A stretch of 64,000 nucleotides of DNA, taken from positions 124,001-188,000 of the forward strand of contig JAEUWP010000002.1 in assembly GCA_018524725.1 (NCBI GenBank), read 5' to 3'. Shown one piece after another: positions 45,475-58,430 of this stretch. Each line of letters begins with the position of its first letter. Position 1 is the first letter of the stretch. The notes under the pieces were generated by a model. That model saw only the letters and a list, made by a program, of their open reading frames with translations. It did not search any database and was not told the DNA's origin. Made by a program: the position numbers and the translations under genes. This DNA is from Podaxis mareebaensis (Eukaryota; Basidiomycota; Agaricomycetes; Agaricales; Agaricaceae).

Positions 45475-47225
45475 GATGAGAAATATGAACTTCGAAGTAC
45501 TCGGTGAACCGCCGAGACGTTTCTTACCGCCACTGTGCGTATCTGGTTCACACGCTGTTCGAAGTAAGTCCTTAGTGTTAGTTAAATTTGACTTCGACCG
45601 CGAAGCGCGGCACTGGGTTTAGTGAGGGAAATCCGAGGGAGCATGATGCTAGGGCGACATTACCGGGGAATTGACACCGGCCCAGCCCACCGGTGGAAGT
45701 GGACTGTCTGTATTGTATGAGGACACCTCTGAAGTCGAAGAGCAGAGACCTTTCCAGCATCGACTTGACACGGATCCACAACAAGATGTCTTGGATACAA
45801 GGTCATGGTTGGCCCATGATTGCTGTACATTCAGTGGCCCTTACCACAGAACTCATGGCTGGTGTACAGTTTTTGGGACGCCGCTGACTTACTGCCTGCA
45901 TGGTCAACTTAGAAGGCTGACATGGGGCATCTGCAGTCTGCACTATAAGAACTCAGCCTTGGGTTCGAGTAGTTCTGTGGAATACTGACCCCAACTTGGC
46001 ATGTCTTTTGGCTCTTGGGGTAGAGAACTTGGCCTTGATGTTGCCTTGATGATGTTGCTATTTGGTTTTGTCTATTTTCAGTGCATTGGTTATTTCGGTT
46101 TACTTCATGTGTGCAAATCTTCTGTACCAACCTATTTGATGCATGATATATCACAATCATTAGCGATTTGATGCCCTCTGGCTAGGAACCTTTGTGAGAA
46201 ACATTCTTGCTCTAAGCCAGTGACACATTGAATCATATACCCGGTAGCTTTAATTTGGTTGGCGGTGTTGTGTAATTGCCATATGATAAGTGATGATCAT
46301 TCAAGGGGGACTCGAATTGGGACAAACCATCACAGCAGGGCATATGATATATCAAGGTCAGTTTCCTTGTAGTTATTCTTTGCCGGTGCATGTTTAGTGC
46401 TATGCGGCTTGACCAAGATGCTCTCGCACCTGCCCCATTCTACGCTCTAACTCTGGTGTATCTGCTTTTGCCGACTCAGCCATTCACGTAAACCATCGGC
46501 CCTCAATGCCGCAGAATTTCCCAATGGATCAGTCTTCTGCTCCGGGCCATTTCGTTATTTCACTTTTCGGCATCATGTCCTGTCCAGGGAATCAGTATTA
46601 TCGTGTGACAGTCGGCCCGCGTGCCTTCTAAAAGTGTGGGTGCATTCGTCATTGCTCTCAACTCCTCAGTTGATGGTTCAGGGGCTTGAAATTGGATACA
46701 AGGTCGTGGATGGGTGGTAGTAACCTTACCGTCGTGTTTCCGACTACAGACCTCACGAAGATTTGGTATTGGAGCTTCCGACTGTACGAGTCTGTTAGAA
46801 GGATGGCTGGCTGAGATACTTACGCCCTCTCTAGTCCAAGGTTGAGAGTTGAGCGTTGCTGGGATGAAAATCGGAGTCTAGCTCAATGGACGCGAAACAT
46901 TACGGAACTCGGTTCAGGGTCATCGCTTCCGCGGGCCAACGCTCCGGTTCAATTAGCTCCTCCACGGCAAGGTACTACGACAAAAGGCCTGCGAGGCGAG
47001 GGCGTTGTAGAAGGAAATAATGAGGATGAGTATCGATGCGAAAATGCGCGTAAAGTGATGGGGACTCAGGTCCATTATGTTTCCGCTCCGTGTATGGACA
47101 TAATTAGTTAGTTCTATTACGTTCTCTTTGGCTCGGCAACTGCCGCGCCTTTAGGTCGTCCCAGAAATTATGCCACTTGTGCGTTGTTTCTGACCATCTG
47201 GGTTCGATTTCGACCGCTTGCCAGA
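45475..47225. other. Intergenic, no gene seen
   Basis: Only short frames without motifs or splice logic. The right end is the upstream region of the tubulin gene. Confidence 0.5.
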
Positions 47226-49916
47226 ATGCCTCTATCGCGTGAAATCATCAACATACAAGTGAGTTCGGTCGTGATCATGCTTACTTCGCCGCAACTAACT
47301 GCTGGAAGGCCGGTCAAGCTGGAAACCAGGTGACCTTCCTATCGATGGTTCGATGGATTGCCAGCTGACAGAAGGACAGGTTGGCGAAAGCTTCTGGGAC
47401 ATGCTACTGGCGGAACATGGACTGGATCACTCTGGTGTATGTATCAATTATCGATGGAAAACTCTGGCGTCGACTGACCTAGTCATTTTTGTAGCAATAC
47501 CAGGGTTCGGACCCTATGCAGCTACAACGTGTAGGATAGGCTGCTCTCCCTATCGTCCTTGTTTCTGATCGCATGGTGACAGGCTGGTGTATACTTTACC
47601 GAAGTCGAATATGCGGGAAAGATGCGCTATGTTCCCCGGAGCGTACAGGTCGACTTAGAAGCTGGCGTTTGCAATAAAGTGAGGTCCGTTCACAAATAGA
47701 GTTGATCGTCTCTGATCCCGGTTGTGGGCAGATGAGGAGCGGCATGTTAGGCTCACTCTTCCGACCCGACACCTTCTTGACAGCCGAAGTGGGGGCAGGG
47801 AATAATTGGGCAAAAGGATGTAGGTTGACTTTGTATCTGTGTAATTCATGTTGACATCTTACTCTCCTCACAGTTTATACAGAAGGTATGTTCTCTTTCA
47901 AACGCGTGATCTAAACTGGGACGTATTCTTTCAGGCGCGGAGCTTGTCGATGCGATTCTCGTGAGATATGGACTTTCATATACGCATTCTACCCAGCTAA
48001 CGACGACTTAGGACATTATTCGCAAACATGCCGAACCCTGTGAAGCCCTGCAAGGATTCCAGGTCGTTCATTCTTTGGGCGGCGGTACTGGAGCTGGCCT
48101 AGGAAGCTTACTGCTCTCCAAACTTCGCGAGGTACGCCTAGTAGTGGCTCTGATATAAGATATATACTTAACCGATTGTCAGGAGTATCCCGATCGGATG
48201 TTGGCAACCTTTTCAATCCTGCCATCTCCCAAGGTATATTAGTTCCACGCTCGACCACCTCCGTGAACACGCTGATCATCTTCCAACAGGTTTCGGAAAC
48301 GGTCGTTGAGGTGATTCCCCATAATATTCGGCATTGTCACGCGACCCTGATTTGTTCCTAGCCCTATAACGCGCTGCTTTCCTTGAACCAACTGGTGGAC
48401 AATGGGGACCTCACCATCTGCATTGACAATGAAGCTCTGTAAGGTCTCGCAAGATTTTTTGACTTGTTGTCCACTGACTCCGCCCTCAAGTTATGATATA
48501 TGCCAACGGACCCTGAAAGTCAAGAACCCGACATTTGAGAACCTCAATACGGTATGCTTTTTCCATTCTCATTTCCAAGGCTCTTTCACGAATGATCTCC
48601 AGCTGATCTCTCGCGTTATGTGTGGCGTAAGCACGAGTTTGCGCTTCCCCGGTCAATTGAACGGGTAAGTCTCATTGATCTAATATTGTTTCCACGCGCA
48701 CCTCTAATCGTCATCTTCGATTCAAAGTGATTTACGGAAGCTCGGCATGAACCTCATCCCATTCCCTCGGGCAAGTGACAATTTTGTTTTCTCCATTGTT
48801 GCTATCAACTAATGTCGCACATAGCTTCACTTCTTGATGCCCAGTTATGCGCCATTCTACGACCCCAATGCTTCGGCCTACGAGAAGAATTCCGTGCCCG
48901 AATTAACCAAGGCGTACGTACCTCTATATTTTCACTTCATGCGAGGCGTTCATCCATCGACAGACTCTTCGATCGCAAGAATTTGTTAGTTGCTTGTGAT
49001 CCACGCCATGGGTGCGTATGATCTGCAGGAATACCAACTTGACTTTGTTGACTCCTGCGCTCCAGTCGTTACCTGACCGCTGCTACTATTTTTCGTGGTA
49101 AAATCCCATCTCGAGAAGTACGTCGACCGTTCATTTGTTCGAGATATCGATGACATTCTTTGTTAAACAGGCAGAAGTAGGTCCTTAGCACCGGGATCTA
49201 TAACCTGATTGGTGCTTAAGAAAATGGTGACAGGTCTCTGTTCGTGACCTGCAGACAAAGAATTCCCAGTCGTTCGTCGAGTATGTGAGCAACCTGACTA
49301 TCGTAGATCTGTGCCGACTGTATTGGTTAGGTGGATCCCAGATAACGTTTCCGTCTCCCTCGTGACAGTGCCGCCTGTTGGCCAGAAAGTGGTATGTGCA
49401 ACATGAAACCAACGATGCGGAAGGGTATCACTCACCGATACAGGCTGCAACTGCGCTCTCGAATTCAACATCAATCCAAGAAATCTTCAACCGTACTTTG
49501 GAGACCGTGCGTTTCCTATCTTCTATATTGGACGGTGACTAATTTCCGGGCAGTTCGCTGCGATGTACAAACGCCGCGCATTCTTGCACTGGTCAGCCTT
49601 TTTTACAATCAGTTTTGATCTTTGATTATTCATCGCATATCATAGGTACACGGGTGAAGGAATGGATGTCATGGAGTTCTCTGAGGCCGAGAGCAATACC
49701 CATGATTTGATGTGAGTTGGTTTATCCCCCCATGATCGAACCTTGGTGCCTAATCGTGGTACGGTAATGTAGTGCTGAGTATCAACAGGTAAGAGGTAGA
49801 TTGATGGTGGACAGAGCCCATACTCATTTTGCTTGAATTAGTACCAAGAAGCTGCGGCATATGATGACGAGGAGGTTGCAGTAGAAGGTGGAAGTGAGGT
49901 TTACGAAGACCAATAA
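47226..49916 (+). CDS. Divergent beta-tubulin paralogue
   Basis: About 26 exons, many under 60 nt, join in frame from the ATG at 47226 ([11 protein letters not shown]) to TAA at 49914-49916. Beta-type landmarks are [31 protein letters not shown], the GTP T4 loop [12 protein letters not shown] (canonical GGGTGSG), [93 protein letters not shown] and an acidic tail. It should polymerise with alpha-tubulin. Departures from the usual sequence are the loss of the N-terminal MREI, Cys12 to Ala, LEPG to LEAG, and a changed loop after SYAPFYDP. The intron at 48771-48824 has a GC donor. No stop or frameshift was found, so it is probably expressed, perhaps with a special role or stage. Confidence is high for the family, lower for function. 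Confidence 0.9.
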
Positions 49917-50909
49917 CGAAAGTTGGGATTGTTCCGTCCTCGCCTCATTCTTCGTTTTCTACCATATAAGTCCTTCCCCCGGACTAATCGTATTCTAATT
50001 AGATTCGATGTCTCTCTAAAACCCTCGTTCTCGCTAATGGTATCTCTCACTCCTTTTCCAATGTCACTATTTCGTTATTTTACACCTCCCAAATTGCCCT
50101 CCTTATCCTTAGGAAGATTCTATCCAGACATTCGTTCTGTATTTCCGTCATAGGATTGCCCCCTCGATTCTCTATGCAATACATTCGGCCTCGCAATGAT
50201 TTTCAGTGTTTTCATCGGTCACAACGGGCAGACTTTGGGGACAACTGGCTTCTGAAGTGGTTCGATGCCTAATTGCCACCTTACTAGGAGAGTTGGCGGC
50301 TAGCGCTTCCACACCAAATGGACTCGGTGCACGTTCTTGACATCCTATCAAGAACAAGGAAATAATGCAGTTCGACGGAATTTTCTTGACAGCGTATTCC
50401 GCCGGCTACTTTCAGCGCAGATTTGGAGTACACTGACGGGTGACGCGACTACTACTTGAAGGAACAAGATCCTCCTGATTGATTTCCCGCAGGGAGGGTC
50501 TGAGGATAAATGTTCGCCTTGCCGCAATAATTGATATCGACAACGGCTTTGGTAAAAGGGGTCACAGGGTACCCAGTCTCCATGGCGTGGCTCCAGGTTT
50601 GGATGAGAATAAAAGAGCATCCGTGTATGTACATGCCCTATAGCCTGTCGTGTAGCTCATTGTGTAGTTCCAACTATTTTACTTTTTGGGATACAGAAAT
50701 CATGAATATGCCTACGATGAGCATTGCGGGCGCCAGAGGCACGCAGCCAGGTGTGGGTGGTATCACGTGACTGTTTATTTCCCCTCCGGGGCGGGATATT
50801 CCTCCCCTCCAAATCCCGCCCCCGGCAAGCTCGATTAATCTGAAGTCATCTCCTGGGCTTCCTAATCTTCTTATTTCTCTCTTCTGTCAACTCTGTGGTC
50901 CTTCGTAAA
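49917..50909. other. Intergenic, no gene seen
   Basis: Pyrimidine-rich after the tubulin stop, then unremarkable. Overlapping short frames at 50172-50620 show no motif. Confidence 0.5.
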
Positions 50910-51468
50910 ATGCGCACAACGCTAATTAGATTGGCAGATAATGTCTCGAAGAGGCCTCTGAATCTCCGCGAGGCCAGTGCAACCTTACTCCCCCCACTGC
51001 CGTACGTCATGACTCACACTTTCGCCGACCCAGTTCTTTGACATTAGTTTTATAGGCTATATCGACGCCTTTTGCGCGCGCATAGGAATTTACCGCAAGA
51101 AATGCGCTCACTTGGAGATGTCTACGTGAAATCCGGTCAGTTATTCCGTTTACCAGATATATGTATTGTGTGTTGACTACCGGCCAGAGTTCCGCCGTCA
51201 CAAAGAGGTCACGAATCCGGCGCATATAATTGGTTTTCTATCGCAATGGAAGATGTACTTGGATGAGATGCCTGATCGTGAGGGTGGAAAATTCTATCGA
51301 GGGAAAAGGTTAGACCCTACAGTATTTGAGAAGGTGCGTATGAAGTCGTGTGGACCAGGAGCGAGCATTGATTGTTTGATGTAGATGTCATCAGAACAAC
51401 TTGGGCAACTGTATGAATTCATGCATTCTACGAAGGATATTTGGAATTCCCCACCAGAGGGATCATGA
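50910..51468 (+). CDS. Succinate dehydrogenase assembly factor 3 (SDHAF3/ACN9, LYR family)
   Basis: Four exons read from ATG at 50910 to TGA at 51466-51468. The N-terminus is basic and Ser/Leu/Arg-rich, as for mitochondrial import. The LYR motif sits in PLPLYRRLLRAHRNLPQEMR (its first Leu codon is made across the splice), then LGDVYVKSEFRRHKEVTNP, IIGFLSQWKMYLDEM, and a C-terminal helix (SSEQLGQLYEFMHSTKD). These match SDHAF3, a mitochondrial matrix chaperone that protects the iron-sulfur subunit Sdh2 during complex II assembly. Intact and close to the family size. Confidence 0.93.
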
Positions 51469-51722
51469 ACGTTCAACGTATGACAAGTTGTGTGAGCGTT
51501 TGTATCTCTCTGGACTCCGGCGGGAGAAAGCTCACGATGACCCCCATGTGTAGACATGTCCATTATTAATCCTTGGTGACAAATGGAATAGACAGGAGTT
51601 ATTTCTTCTCCAAACTCGCACGTCTGTGTTTGAGAAGATCACTGCGACCTGTCACGTGTGCCGCTTTTGTGTCCTGAAAGGCCCGGTGACATTCCACATA
51701 TAGATTTCTCATTGGGGAGCCA

Positions 51723-51730
51723 TTTATAAG
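51723..51730 (+). promoter_or_regulatory. Likely TATA box of cyanase
   Basis: TTTATAAG lies 41 bp before the cyanase ATG. It is close to the start for a fungal TATA box, so it is tentative. Confidence 0.35.
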
Positions 51731-51770
51731 GTCCTTTGGATTTGCATCATGGACGTACACCACCGACACC

Positions 51771-52539
51771 ATGTCTCAATCAGCTGCTGTGAGTGATGCT
51801 GTCTCCGCAACTGCCATACCCTAGACTAATGTTACGGTGTATGCAGACTGTTCCATCCCACAATGCGCCCTTGGCTAATCTCCCATCTATCACCTCTAAG
51901 CTACTTGAGGCTAAGGCTCGCAGAGGCAGGCAAACATTGGCATAAAGACAAGTTACAGGGTAATTAATGCCATTCTTCGTAGGTTTGACCTTCGAGCAAA
52001 TTGCAAAGACCATTGGCAAAGATGAGGTTTGGGTGGCCGCCGCTTTCTATGGTCAAGTACGTCCAACAGCTGATCCCGCCTCAACAGTCGCTAACAGCTT
52101 ATAGGCCAAATTCACTCCTGATGAACTCAAGAAAGTCTGTGAAGCTTTGGGTCTGCCTGCTGCCGAGGCATTGAGCGAGGTTGGCGACCATTGGTGGCCA
52201 AACCGTGGAATTGGCCCAATGCCACCGACTGACCCCGTACTTTACCGTTTGTACGAGGTACTGTTTCTCCTTAATTTCATTGCTCCCAGGTCTGACCTTC
52301 AAGTAGGGTGTCCTTGTATATGGAACCCCCATCAAGGCTGTGATTCACGAGAAGTTCGGCGATGGTATCATGTCTATGATCGATTGTAAGGTCACTGTTG
52401 ATCGAAAACCCGATCCGAAAGGAGATCGTGTTGTTCTTACCTTCGAGTGCGTTGCCTTTCACTCCCGAGATGAATTACTCAACATTCAAACACTGATCAC
52501 TTTTCTAGTGGCAAATTCTTGCCTTACGCCCAGTGGTAG
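51771..52539 (+). CDS. cynS: Cyanate hydratase (cyanase)
   Basis: The enzyme turns cyanate and bicarbonate into ammonia and CO2 in the cytosol, as a detoxification and nitrogen source. Exons read MSQSAA, then [22 protein letters not shown] (N-terminal DNA-binding-like helices), [40 protein letters not shown] and [21 protein letters not shown], ending [12 protein letters not shown] before TAG at 52537-52539. The catalytic Arg and Glu (YRLYE) and Ser (GIMSMID) are present. The intron at 51926-51982 appears to use a GC donor. The length is typical of fungal cyanases. Confidence 0.95.
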
Positions 52540-52808
52540 ACAGATGTATCGTTTGTCACGTTGCGACCAATTCGAGATGTTTAAGTGCTAAAATGTCTAT
52601 AATCTCCTATTATCTGAGTCAGAAATCTTGTACCGAATCGCGGTGGTATGTTCCACACCGTCCTAATCACCTACCATAAAGCCTGCTTCCTGCTGGTACG
52701 AAAATCCGACACATCACTGGCGTTGACCGTCACAACTTCGAGCTTCACTTGTTTTATCACTTTTACATCCCCTTCGTACACTCCCCTTCTCTTTATCGTT
52801 GATGCGCA

Positions 52809-54184
52809 ATGATATTCTCCCGCGCTTCAATTAAACTTGGAAGTTTTCGTCCTGTTCCTCCTCCACCGCGGGCCGGTGATGAAGCAGGAGATATTGGTGT
52901 TCAATCCTTGCCGACTGAAGAGATTGATTATAGTGGTTGCTTTGCACTGGTTGCAGACTCACCACGTTCTGGCGCCCACACGGTATGTGATCTATTGTTC
53001 ACTGTGAACATAGTTACTAACGTCGACCCATCCTCCAGATCACTTCGATCCCTGTCCAGACAACTGAGATTGTTCCACCCTTGCTGGCCCCTCCTATCAG
53101 ATTGACACGCCGGTCGGTCAATGGATTGGCTTTCTCTGTCGTGGACTCCAGCCCAAAGCCAATTTACGTGACCCCCGGCTGGGCGAATAACGGTCTTTGT
53201 ATCGCTGGTCTCCAGTTGGTTGCACCCCGTTCGAGTCCTACCCCTGATAGCATGAGTGACGCAACTGTAAGAGTCGACGTCTTCGCTGGGTTCAGTCCAA
53301 CTAGGTTAACTACGCTCAGGTATCAACCAGTCCCGATGACCCGTCATACTGCTCGTCACAACTTGAGTCACAACTTGATCATGTCCTTACGTCAATCCCA
53401 ACTCCAGAACTTCCCGACCAGTTCTCTAATGATAAACTTCTGGAAGATTGCCTTGGAGTCCTCGATGTCGGCTATCCGCTTCGGCCTAGTGAGGCGTGTT
53501 ACGACCTCGTCGGTCTTGGATTACCAAACGATGCATTCCAGTGTGGGTGGCCAGAGGAGGCCGATTGGATGTCCTCCCATCCTGAAGAAGACTTAGATCA
53601 CCCGTCGTCGTCGCCACCTTGTGGATGTGCGGACGGTCTTATTTTTGATGCCATATGTCGTTCGGACCATGTCGCGGAGATGGACTATAACAGTTATGAG
53701 TGTGGGGGCCAGTATCTCAATTTAGTGTCGACCATCGTTGATGAGAGGATTGTAAGTTCGATTTCAGCTCGCATCCGGGCACTTCCTGATGATCTTATCT
53801 TAGTTTGTCCCACAACTTAATGGCATTTCACTTGCAGTTGAGGAACCTAAGGACGCTAACCTCATCGTACGCTGGTTTTCTCATATGCTTTCCCATATCT
53901 GACATTCCCCTTCACTACCAGCCCGTTCCATCTTCCCGCTTAGAAATTGGAGCCACGCCTACCCCACCTTATTTTCTTTCCTCTATCGCTGTCGCTACCA
54001 TTTCCTCTGCTTCCATCCTGCCAACGGGGTGCCGGCTACACCGTGCACAAATGTTGTTGAGGCCATTTCACCCATTAGTCTGCCATCCAATGCATCCTAC
54101 TCCCTCGCCTCCGTAGTGGCCCATAACGATACTCCGCAGGACTCCGAGCACGCGCTTACGCGCTCTAGGACTTCATCACAGTAG
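52809..54184 (+). CDS. Hypothetical protein, unknown function
   Basis: Exon 1 begins MIFSRASIKLGSFRPVPPPP. The frame continues through an intron ending near 53038 into ITSIPVQTTEIVPPLLAPP, IYVTPGWANNGLCIAG and SSPTPDSMSDAT. A short intron (~38 bp, ending GTCCAACTAG) then shifts to a frame with SQLDHVLTSIPTPELPDQF, CLGVLDVGYPLRPSE and ECGGQYLNLVSTIVDERI. Later exons include FVPQLNGISLAVEEPKDANL and SLPSNASYSLASVVAHND, ending TAG at 54182-54184. No domain recognised. The last part of the splice model (53860-53950) is uncertain. Confidence 0.5.
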
Positions 54185-56948
54185 GATCAACATGCATGGT
54201 AAGCCCTAGAGCCACCTTTTCCTGTCCTCTCCTTTTTCCCTGTCTCCTTTTTTCCCTGTGTCATTCCCTTTCTGTATCATTGCACTAATACCTTCCTACC
54301 CATGGGGGAATCTCCCTCCCTCCCCCCCTACCACTCGCCAAAGCATGATTTTCGAGTCACCGAAGAAAAATATAAAACTTGGAATAATATTACATTATAC
54401 GGACTGTCAAAAGACTAGAAAAATCAAGTATCCCATGTTCCCTCTCTGTCTGACATGAACACACGTGTTATCTCAAGTATTGTAATCTCCTTATGGGATA
54501 AGCACAGTACCTCCTCCGCAGGGTTATCCTGGATAGCCCATCGATTACCAACATGCGGATGTTGAGCACAACGACTTGCCTAATGGAAATTTAAATAAAT
54601 ACCACTTCTTATCCTTGTGGGCACTCGTGTCATCACAACTTGAAGCAACGGCCCCAACCGAAACCCATAGCTGACAACCTACATAACATAATTCGTCTGG
54701 ACCTGCTCACTACTTACATGCCGACAAGCCCTGAAAACTCGGGCAACAGTACATTAAATCCACAGCTGAATGTCATACCCAAAAGTGAGACGGAAACATC
54801 TGGTTCGCTATAACGAGCGTAAATGAGATTGGTACCGGTCTGGGTTGGTAACGCACTTTGATATCAAATTTATTCAAATCGCTAGGTGAGGCAGGCCGGA
54901 TTGACGGGTGAGGTTTTTCTCTTTCGCCGAAAGAGAATCAAACATTCCATGACGTAAGATTTCTTTCTTGTGGAAATGGCTTTGGGATCGGGCACGACAC
55001 CTCCCGAGATGAAGTCTCCTTTTTGACCGGGGACCCCATTACGGTTATAAGAAACACTGATCGCAGTACAGTCAATAAATAGGGCGCTGTGAAGAGAATT
55101 CATGTCGGGGGTTACTGGTAATGACGTCGGCACCGCAAAGAGCGGATTTTCTCGGATGCTGACAGATGCTGACCCGTGTTATGGCAGAGGATGAGGGTAG
55201 TGAATCGTGACACTAAGGGCCAAAACACCACACATTGCAGTAGACCTTGTCATGACCCATCGTATCTAGGATATTGGTAATGTATGGTAATGCCTGGGTT
55301 ATGGGGACTAAAACACGAAGAAGACAACTTGGTCCGCGGAGAACACTATGACAAAATACAGTTGGTTATGGCAGGCATGGGATATGACAGAGTCGCCTGT
55401 ATCCTTAAACCTATATTGGCATCATTAGCATGATGGTATTTTTGTGGCGCCTGTCTAACACTAAAGGCCGTGCATCACCTGCCTGCCTCGTTTCCAACGG
55501 TCAACTGGACGTATCCCTTGCACCATTCTTGGTACTTCAGGGAAGACATACACCTCATTGCTACATAAAAATTGACAGTAAGGCTTTCATCTCCGCAAAG
55601 GGTTTTTGGGGGAGTAGCCCACTCAATTCGGTGGATGAGCGTCCTCCAAAGTCGTTCACGATCCGGATTCCGGTAATTCTCGTCGAGTAAAGGTGGCCTA
55701 CAGGGATGTAAGCGCCCGCCCACACCCAGAATCCGGTGCCGCAGTCGAAACTCTCAATATGAACACCATAGAACCCGGCAGAGTAGATCCAGTCAGCGGT
55801 TAAATTTATGAGCTTTCTTTATTTACCCATGACCCCAGTACATCTCTGTCTCTCGGCCCGGTAAGCACAGGTGCCAATAGATGGAGCGTACAAAAAAGTA
55901 AAAAAATGTGGCCGACACAGCCTAGAAGCCAGTACTGATGCATGTCCGAGTGAAAGGCTGTTTGGAGTGGAAATGACAACATTGGTCTCGTAGAGATCCA
56001 CTGACTCCTGGGATGAGTGAAGCACCCTTTGGGAACATTCTACCCATTTTTGAGAACAACTTGGAGAACCGCTCCCTCAACCCAGGTCAGGATAAACATT
56101 GCCCGTGTCCCCTCTCGGTGCAAGGCGCATAGACGTTGAGGCGGCCCTTTAAGCCGGAAGACGTTCTGTGAATCTACACAAATATTCGGACACTCTAGTA
56201 TCGACACGATACACGAGTTATTGAGCCACCCGTGGGTTAGAGGAATATCGGATGGGGATTGGGCGCTTTGGCATTACCAGAGTGTCTGCAGCGAGTGCAA
56301 AGAGAACCTTTGCTGAGGGTGTGACACAGCCCGTGTTTCGGAACTTCATGGATGCCGTCTGAGCAAGCTCCGACCAAATCCTGGGGCGGGCGTCAAGTAT
56401 TACATTCACACTTTTGTTCATCAATTGACACAGGTGCATATTCTCTATCCTCACATTGCTCCAGAAGGGATTATCCTAGCCATGCCAGAACCCGAGCAAC
56501 AGCTCATCCTGTCCCAGGCTCCTCAACGTGTGCGTCTCGGAGCCTTTGGACGAATTCATGCTCGCCAATCGCCAGTTGACTCGTCCAACGGTCATTACCC
56601 CAACGGGAGAACGCACTTCAACTTATCTCCGATCTAGGTTATACGACTCATATAATCTTAACTAGATGGGTTGATGCCCTCCGAATCGCCCATACGTCTT
56701 TTGATGTTACTTTGTCGGATCCTTACATGTTCCCCACACCATCCATGTCCTTCAAATGGTAACCAGGGATTATCACGTTCACTTAATCCCTGAAGGCACG
56801 TTGAGGTGAGACCGCAGTACGAGTCCTAATGTCCAGCCTTGCGAGGTTCATTCCAACCGACCCTGATCGAAATGCTGTATATCGTTCGTCCATAAAAACG
56901 ACTTACTCCAGCGAAGGTATTCCTCACCTTCGATCTCGAAAATTCTTT
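54185..56948. other. No supported gene; some coding-like patches
   Basis: On the minus strand near 55450-55790 there is a frame with SAGFYGVHIESFDCGTGFW and WVWAGAYIPVGHLYS, and further left a frame with SVSYNRNGVPGQKGDFIS (about 54990-55080). On the plus strand 56400-56640 has VHILYPHIAPEGIILAMPE. None connects into a gene by canonical splices and I recognise no family. They may be relics. Confidence 0.4.
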
Positions 56949-58430
56949 ATGTCTCCTCCCGTGCCCATTGCTTGCCCACAACCCGCCCTAGATCCCACCG
57001 TAAAGTACGTCGTGGTAGGTACTATGATCGCATTGGTCCTCTTCGGCATGGCCACCATCCAGGTGTACATGTATTTTGCGTATGTCAAACCATCGCACCT
57101 TCCATCTTCCCGCTTGCTCACAGAGTCGTAGCGAGTGCAGTCGCGACCCAGTTGGTATGAAGCTCTTTGTGAGCCTTTGTCCCTTTGAATGGTTGGTTTG
57201 TATTCAAACCCCTCCCACTTATAGGTGGTCGGGATTTGGTATGTCTCTGGTTCTTATCAAGACACCTAGTGGTATTGAAGGCGCCAACCGCACGTTAAGG
57301 TTGCTTGAATTTGCCCACTCCTTCTTGTCCGGGTACTCGGTTTACAATGTGACTCGCAACTTCTTTTTGGGCCCAGTATCGGCTCAAGACAGTCTGAATA
57401 TTCGCCTATAGGTGACGATAATACACCACGACCCGTTTCCTGACATGTCAAATTTCCATCGCATCAATTCTGCTTCCGGCTTGATAGCGGCTGCTATTTC
57501 GTCGCTCGCCCAGGTGTGTCACAATTAACGCCTTTCCTTCGTGTGTACTGCTTCATCAATTCGCTTTCAGGTCTATTTCGCCTATAGGTTATTCATTCTT
57601 TCGCAGTCTTGGTACCTTCCGGCGCTTTGTACGACTCTCTCCGCCATAAAACTCGCCACGTTCTATGTAGTGGTTATCCATCTAATCCAAGTAGGAAAAT
57701 TGAACGGGTTCTGGACCGCTCTACTCTTTATTCCAAGCGTGCTGTGTTGGACCGGCGATCTACTCGTTGCTGCGGGGCTGATTTGGTGTATTTGGTCGAG
57801 GCACAGGGGTCGCCTCATTAGAAGGTAGCGCAAATCCGATTTTACCGCACCTCTATCCACCTGAGTCATGTTCGTAGAAATAAGACTGATACGATCTTGC
57901 TCTGGTGTTTGGGTACGAGTGTTTGATGTCGTTATTGTATTTGTTAGCTGATGCATCTTGTCACCAACCAGAGACCAACGTGGTCACAGGGTATGACCAT
58001 CTTAGTGGGCAAATGTCTTTCATTCTGATTCCAATATGCCAGTCTGTCATCTTTCCTCGCTTTCCTCCTGGTGAGTGCGGTTCACCAGCTTACTCGCCCA
58101 GTGCCTTACTGCGACTCTCAGTTCCAAATCCACTCCCGGCTCGGCGTTAGAAATTTTCTCTGGTTGCCCCTGGCCCTAATCATTTGTCGATGTGAGTCCC
58201 TCAGAAAATGGTCAGTTTAAGTGACTGACGACGGATGTAGTGTATTCTATGTGCATTTATGCTTCGTGAGTCTCATCAAGTTTATTGTGTACATTTATCA
58301 CGCCACTGGTAGTCTCATCGGGAAGCGTCGCTTCAAGAATGGGCCGAACATTAACCATGTTGACACCGAGTTAATGACGGTGAGTACTAGTTTATCTCTG
58401 CAGGTAGGGCTGGACTTGAACACCCAGTAG
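56949..58430 (+). CDS. DUF6534-type multi-pass membrane protein
   Basis: From ATG at 56949 (MSPPVPIACPQPALDPTVKY) a first membrane segment follows (VVVGTMIALVLFGMATIQVY). Further exons read ASAVATQLVVVGIWLLEFAH (the Trp codon is made across the splice), LSGYSVYNVTRNFFLGP, INSASGLIAAAISSLAQVYF, AYRLFILSQSWYLPALCTT, KLNGFWTALLFIPSVLCW, LVAAGLIWCIWSRHRGRL and TDTILLWCL. This is the pattern of DUF6534, a family of roughly seven-TM proteins very common in Agaricomycetes, of unknown function. The 3' exons (after about 58000) are hard to define: stops appear unless introns are assumed, so the end is tentative. An upstream in-frame ATG at 56829 exists. Confidence 0.62.
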
